Below, piece by piece: positions 13,767-15,064 of a DNA stretch of 15,064 nt (position 1 is the first letter of the stretch; each line of letters opens with the position of its first letter). Position numbers and translations under genes: made by a program. Under the pieces are notes generated by a model that saw only the letters and a program-made list of their open reading frames with translations, searched no databases and had not been told where the DNA came from. The DNA lies in contig JBGSIZ010000157.1 in the NCBI GenBank assembly GCA_041742255.1, forward strand, positions 1-15,064. Direction: 5' to 3'. Origin of the DNA: JBGSIZ01 sp041742255 (GTDB lineage Bacteria; Pseudomonadota; Alphaproteobacteria; Rhodobacterales; Rhodobacteraceae).

Positions 13767-13803
13767 TCAACCAATTTCGCGGATACTTCAGGGAGGAGCC
13801 ACC

Positions 13804-14811
13804 GTGGCCAAAGAGAAATCAAGCCAAAAGCCGAACAAACCGATCAACGGCAACCACCACATCACCGGTATTACAGGCGATGTGCAGCGCAACGTGGACT
13901 TCTGGTCGCGGATCATGGGGCTGCGGTTCATCAAAAAGACGCTGAATTTTGAAACCACGTTCCGCTATCACACCTATTTCTCGGACGCGGACGGCCAGCG
14001 CGGGGCGGTTGTGACGTTCCTTGAATTCAACGACGTGCCAAAGGCGCTGCCGGGCAAGGGCAACCACCACGCGGCCATGCTGCGGGTCAAATCGAACGAA
14101 GCCCTCGATTTCTGGATGGACCGCCTGACAAAAGAAGAAATCTTTTCGGAACTCATCCGTCTGAACCCGACACAACCGCGCCGCCTGTTGTTTCAGGATT
14201 TCGAAGGGCACAACGTCGAACTGATCGTCTCGGATGCGCCCGATGCGCCGATGACCTTTCCGGCGACAGACATCCCCGAAGATTTCCGCCTGACAGGGAT
14301 CGAGGGCATCCGGTCCAACGCCACGCTCGATGATCTGGCACCCTATGCCGAACACATGGGTTATGTGCGCAATGATGCGGCGGGGCGGCTGGAAATGACC
14401 GGCCTGTCGCGGTCGTCGCGGTGGTATACGGCCCCCGTGCCGGATCGCCCGTTTCAGGAATTCGCGGTGGGGGTCTGGCACCACCTCGCCATCGACACCG
14501 ACGACCAGTTGCAGCAATGGCGCGACCACGCGGATGCGGGTCCGATCCCGACCACACCAGTTTATGACCACTATGTTTTCGACAGCGCCTATACGCTGAC
14601 CCCCGGCGGCGTGATCGAACTGTGCAACGACCGGCCCGGCCTGACCTTCGATCAAAAACCCGAGGAACTGGGCGAACGTCTGGCGCTGGCACCACGGGTG
14701 GAACCGCTGCGGCGGCGTCTGGAAACCGAACTGGCACCGATCTTCAACCCGCGCACGCCCACGGGCGCACTGAAATCGGAACCAACGGGCAAAGGCACCA
14801 AAGCCGCCTGA
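13804..14811 (+). CDS. MhqO-like ring-cleaving dioxygenase, VOC superfamily
   Basis: A 335-residue two-domain VOC dioxygenase distinct from the PcpA-like enzyme. Probable Fe(II) ligands are H19 (GNHHIT), H227 (VWHHLAI) and E272 (GGVIEL); the tyrosine matching PcpA Y266 is kept (Y263, SAYTLTPGG), but the residue matching PcpA R259 appears to be H256. It resembles the MhqO/ring-cleaving group (annotated as glyoxalase/bleomycin resistance proteins), which act on hydroquinones or catechols. A charged tail (GTKAA after PRTPTGALKSEPTGK) follows the last domain. The start is GTG 13804, with GGAGG 7 bases upstream. It is controlled separately from the long operon, behind the IclR operators, and is followed by a citryl-CoA-lyase-like gene. 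It may act on a different ring substrate. Confidence 0.83.
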   Translation: MAKEKSSQKPNKPINGNHHITGITGDVQRNVDFWSRIMGLRFIKKTLNFETTFRYHTYFSDADGQRGAVVTFLEFNDVPKALPGKGNHHAAMLRVKSNEALDFWMDRLTKEEIFSELIRLNPTQPRRLLFQDFEGHNVELIVSDAPDAPMTFPATDIPEDFRLTGIEGIRSNATLDDLAPYAEHMGYVRNDAAGRLEMTGLSRSSRWYTAPVPDRPFQEFAVGVWHHLAIDTDDQLQQWRDHADAGPIPTTPVYDHYVFDSAYTLTPGGVIELCNDRPGLTFDQKPEELGERLALAPRVEPLRRRLETELAPIFNPRTPTGALKSEPTGKGTKAA

Positions 14812-14824
14812 TCGCCGTTCAAAC

Positions 14825-14853
14825 GGGGTGGCGATCCGCGCCACCCCTCCCCC
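14825..14853 (+). terminator. GC-rich hairpin between dioxygenase and citrate-synthase-like gene
   Basis: GGGGTGGCG (14825-14833) and CGCCACCCC (14839-14847) form a perfect 9-bp stem with a 5-base loop, followed by TCCCCCCTTTAT. The T-run is short and interrupted, so this may be a partial terminator or an mRNA-stabilising structure within a two-gene unit. It lies in the 61-base gap before the next start codon. Confidence 0.5.
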
Positions 14854-14872
14854 CTTTATCTGGAGCCTTCCC

Positions 14873-15064
14873 ATGAAAATCGGCCCGGACTCGCGCCGCG
14901 CGACCCGCATATCGGCATCGACCCCCGAACAGATTGTCGTGCGGGGGCATGACCTGTGCACCGACCTGATTGGCAAGGTCAGCTTTACCCAACACGCTTG
15001 GTTGCTGGCGACCGGCCACCTGCCCACCCCGGCGCAAGGGGTGGCGCTCGATGCGGCCCTCGTG
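14873..15064 (+). CDS. Citrate-synthase-fold protein, citryl-CoA lyase-like, 5' end only
   Basis: The first 64 residues of a gene that runs off the right edge. ATG 14873 has GGAG about 7 bases upstream. The N-terminus MKIGPDSRRATRIS, then IVVRGHDLCTDLIGKVSFTQ and AWLLATGHLPTPAQ, matches the small-domain start of proteins annotated as citryl-CoA lyase or citrate synthase family, sometimes found beside aromatic-degradation genes. The catalytic histidine and aspartate lie outside the window, so activity cannot be checked. Its role could be to handle an acyl-CoA or oxoacid product of the upstream dioxygenase route. It probably shares the IclR-controlled transcript with the MhqO-like gene, although a hairpin separates them. 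Confidence 0.68.
   Translation, partial: MKIGPDSRRATRISASTPEQIVVRGHDLCTDLIGKVSFTQHAWLLATGHLPTPAQGVALDAALV

Noticed and set aside
13819..15027. A 402-codon open frame on the minus strand opposite the MhqO-like gene
   Set aside because: The plus strand encodes a full VOC dioxygenase with ligands, a ribosome site and an operator-controlled promoter; the antisense product has no recognisable motif.
1..15064. Mobile element, integrase, tRNA-linked insertion or CRISPR array
   Set aside because: No transposase or integrase reading frame, no long terminal or spaced repeats, and no tRNA-like stretch were seen; the only clear short tandem repeat is the pair of IclR sites.

Overview
The window looks like chromosome of an alphaproteobacterium, most probably Rhodobacteraceae (Roseobacter group). 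It is GC-rich and gene-dense, the proteins have the composition expected of that group, and the left edge carries a CbbY-like/Gph pair of phosphatases. That assignment rests on protein style, not on a marker gene. No rRNA, tRNA, CRISPR array, insertion sequence or integrase was seen, and no gene-free stretch exceeds 100 bases.

Layout. (1) Bases 1-870, + strand: the 3' end of a CbbY-like HAD hydrolase, then a complete phosphoglycolate phosphatase. (2) Bases 11851 down to 879, - strand: eleven tightly packed genes that read as one operon. In transcription order they are an intradiol dioxygenase, a PcpA-type hydroquinone dioxygenase, an alpha/beta hydrolase, maleylacetate reductase, a five-gene branched-chain-amino-acid-type ABC importer (Tat-exported binding protein, LivG, LivF, LivH, LivM), a TfdB-type FAD phenol hydroxylase and a hydroxyquinol-type intradiol dioxygenase. 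Most junctions are overlaps or gaps of 1-3 bases. The one clear break, 66 bases after the binding protein, holds a terminator-like hairpin. (3) 11941-12897, + strand: a divergent LysR regulator, probably translated from a leaderless mRNA. (4) 12907-13710, - strand: an IclR regulator. (5) 13804-15064, + strand: a second, MhqO-like ring-cleaving VOC dioxygenase and the start of a citrate-synthase-fold (citryl-CoA-lyase-like) gene. Tandem palindromic operators lie between IclR and the dioxygenase.

Working together. The simplest reading is a catabolic locus for substituted phenols, (halo)hydroquinones or resorcinol-like compounds. The importer brings in the compound and the TfdB-like enzyme hydroxylates the phenol. 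Hydroxyquinol/catechol-type intermediates are opened by the intradiol enzymes, and hydroquinone-type intermediates by the PcpA-like enzyme. The hydrolase may process a ring-opened product. Maleylacetate reductase then delivers 3-oxoadipate to central metabolism. LysR probably controls the long operon, and IclR the second dioxygenase unit. The true substrate cannot be read from sequence. The joining of two ring-cleavage chemistries, one maleylacetate reductase and a dedicated importer in one operon is the most interesting feature.
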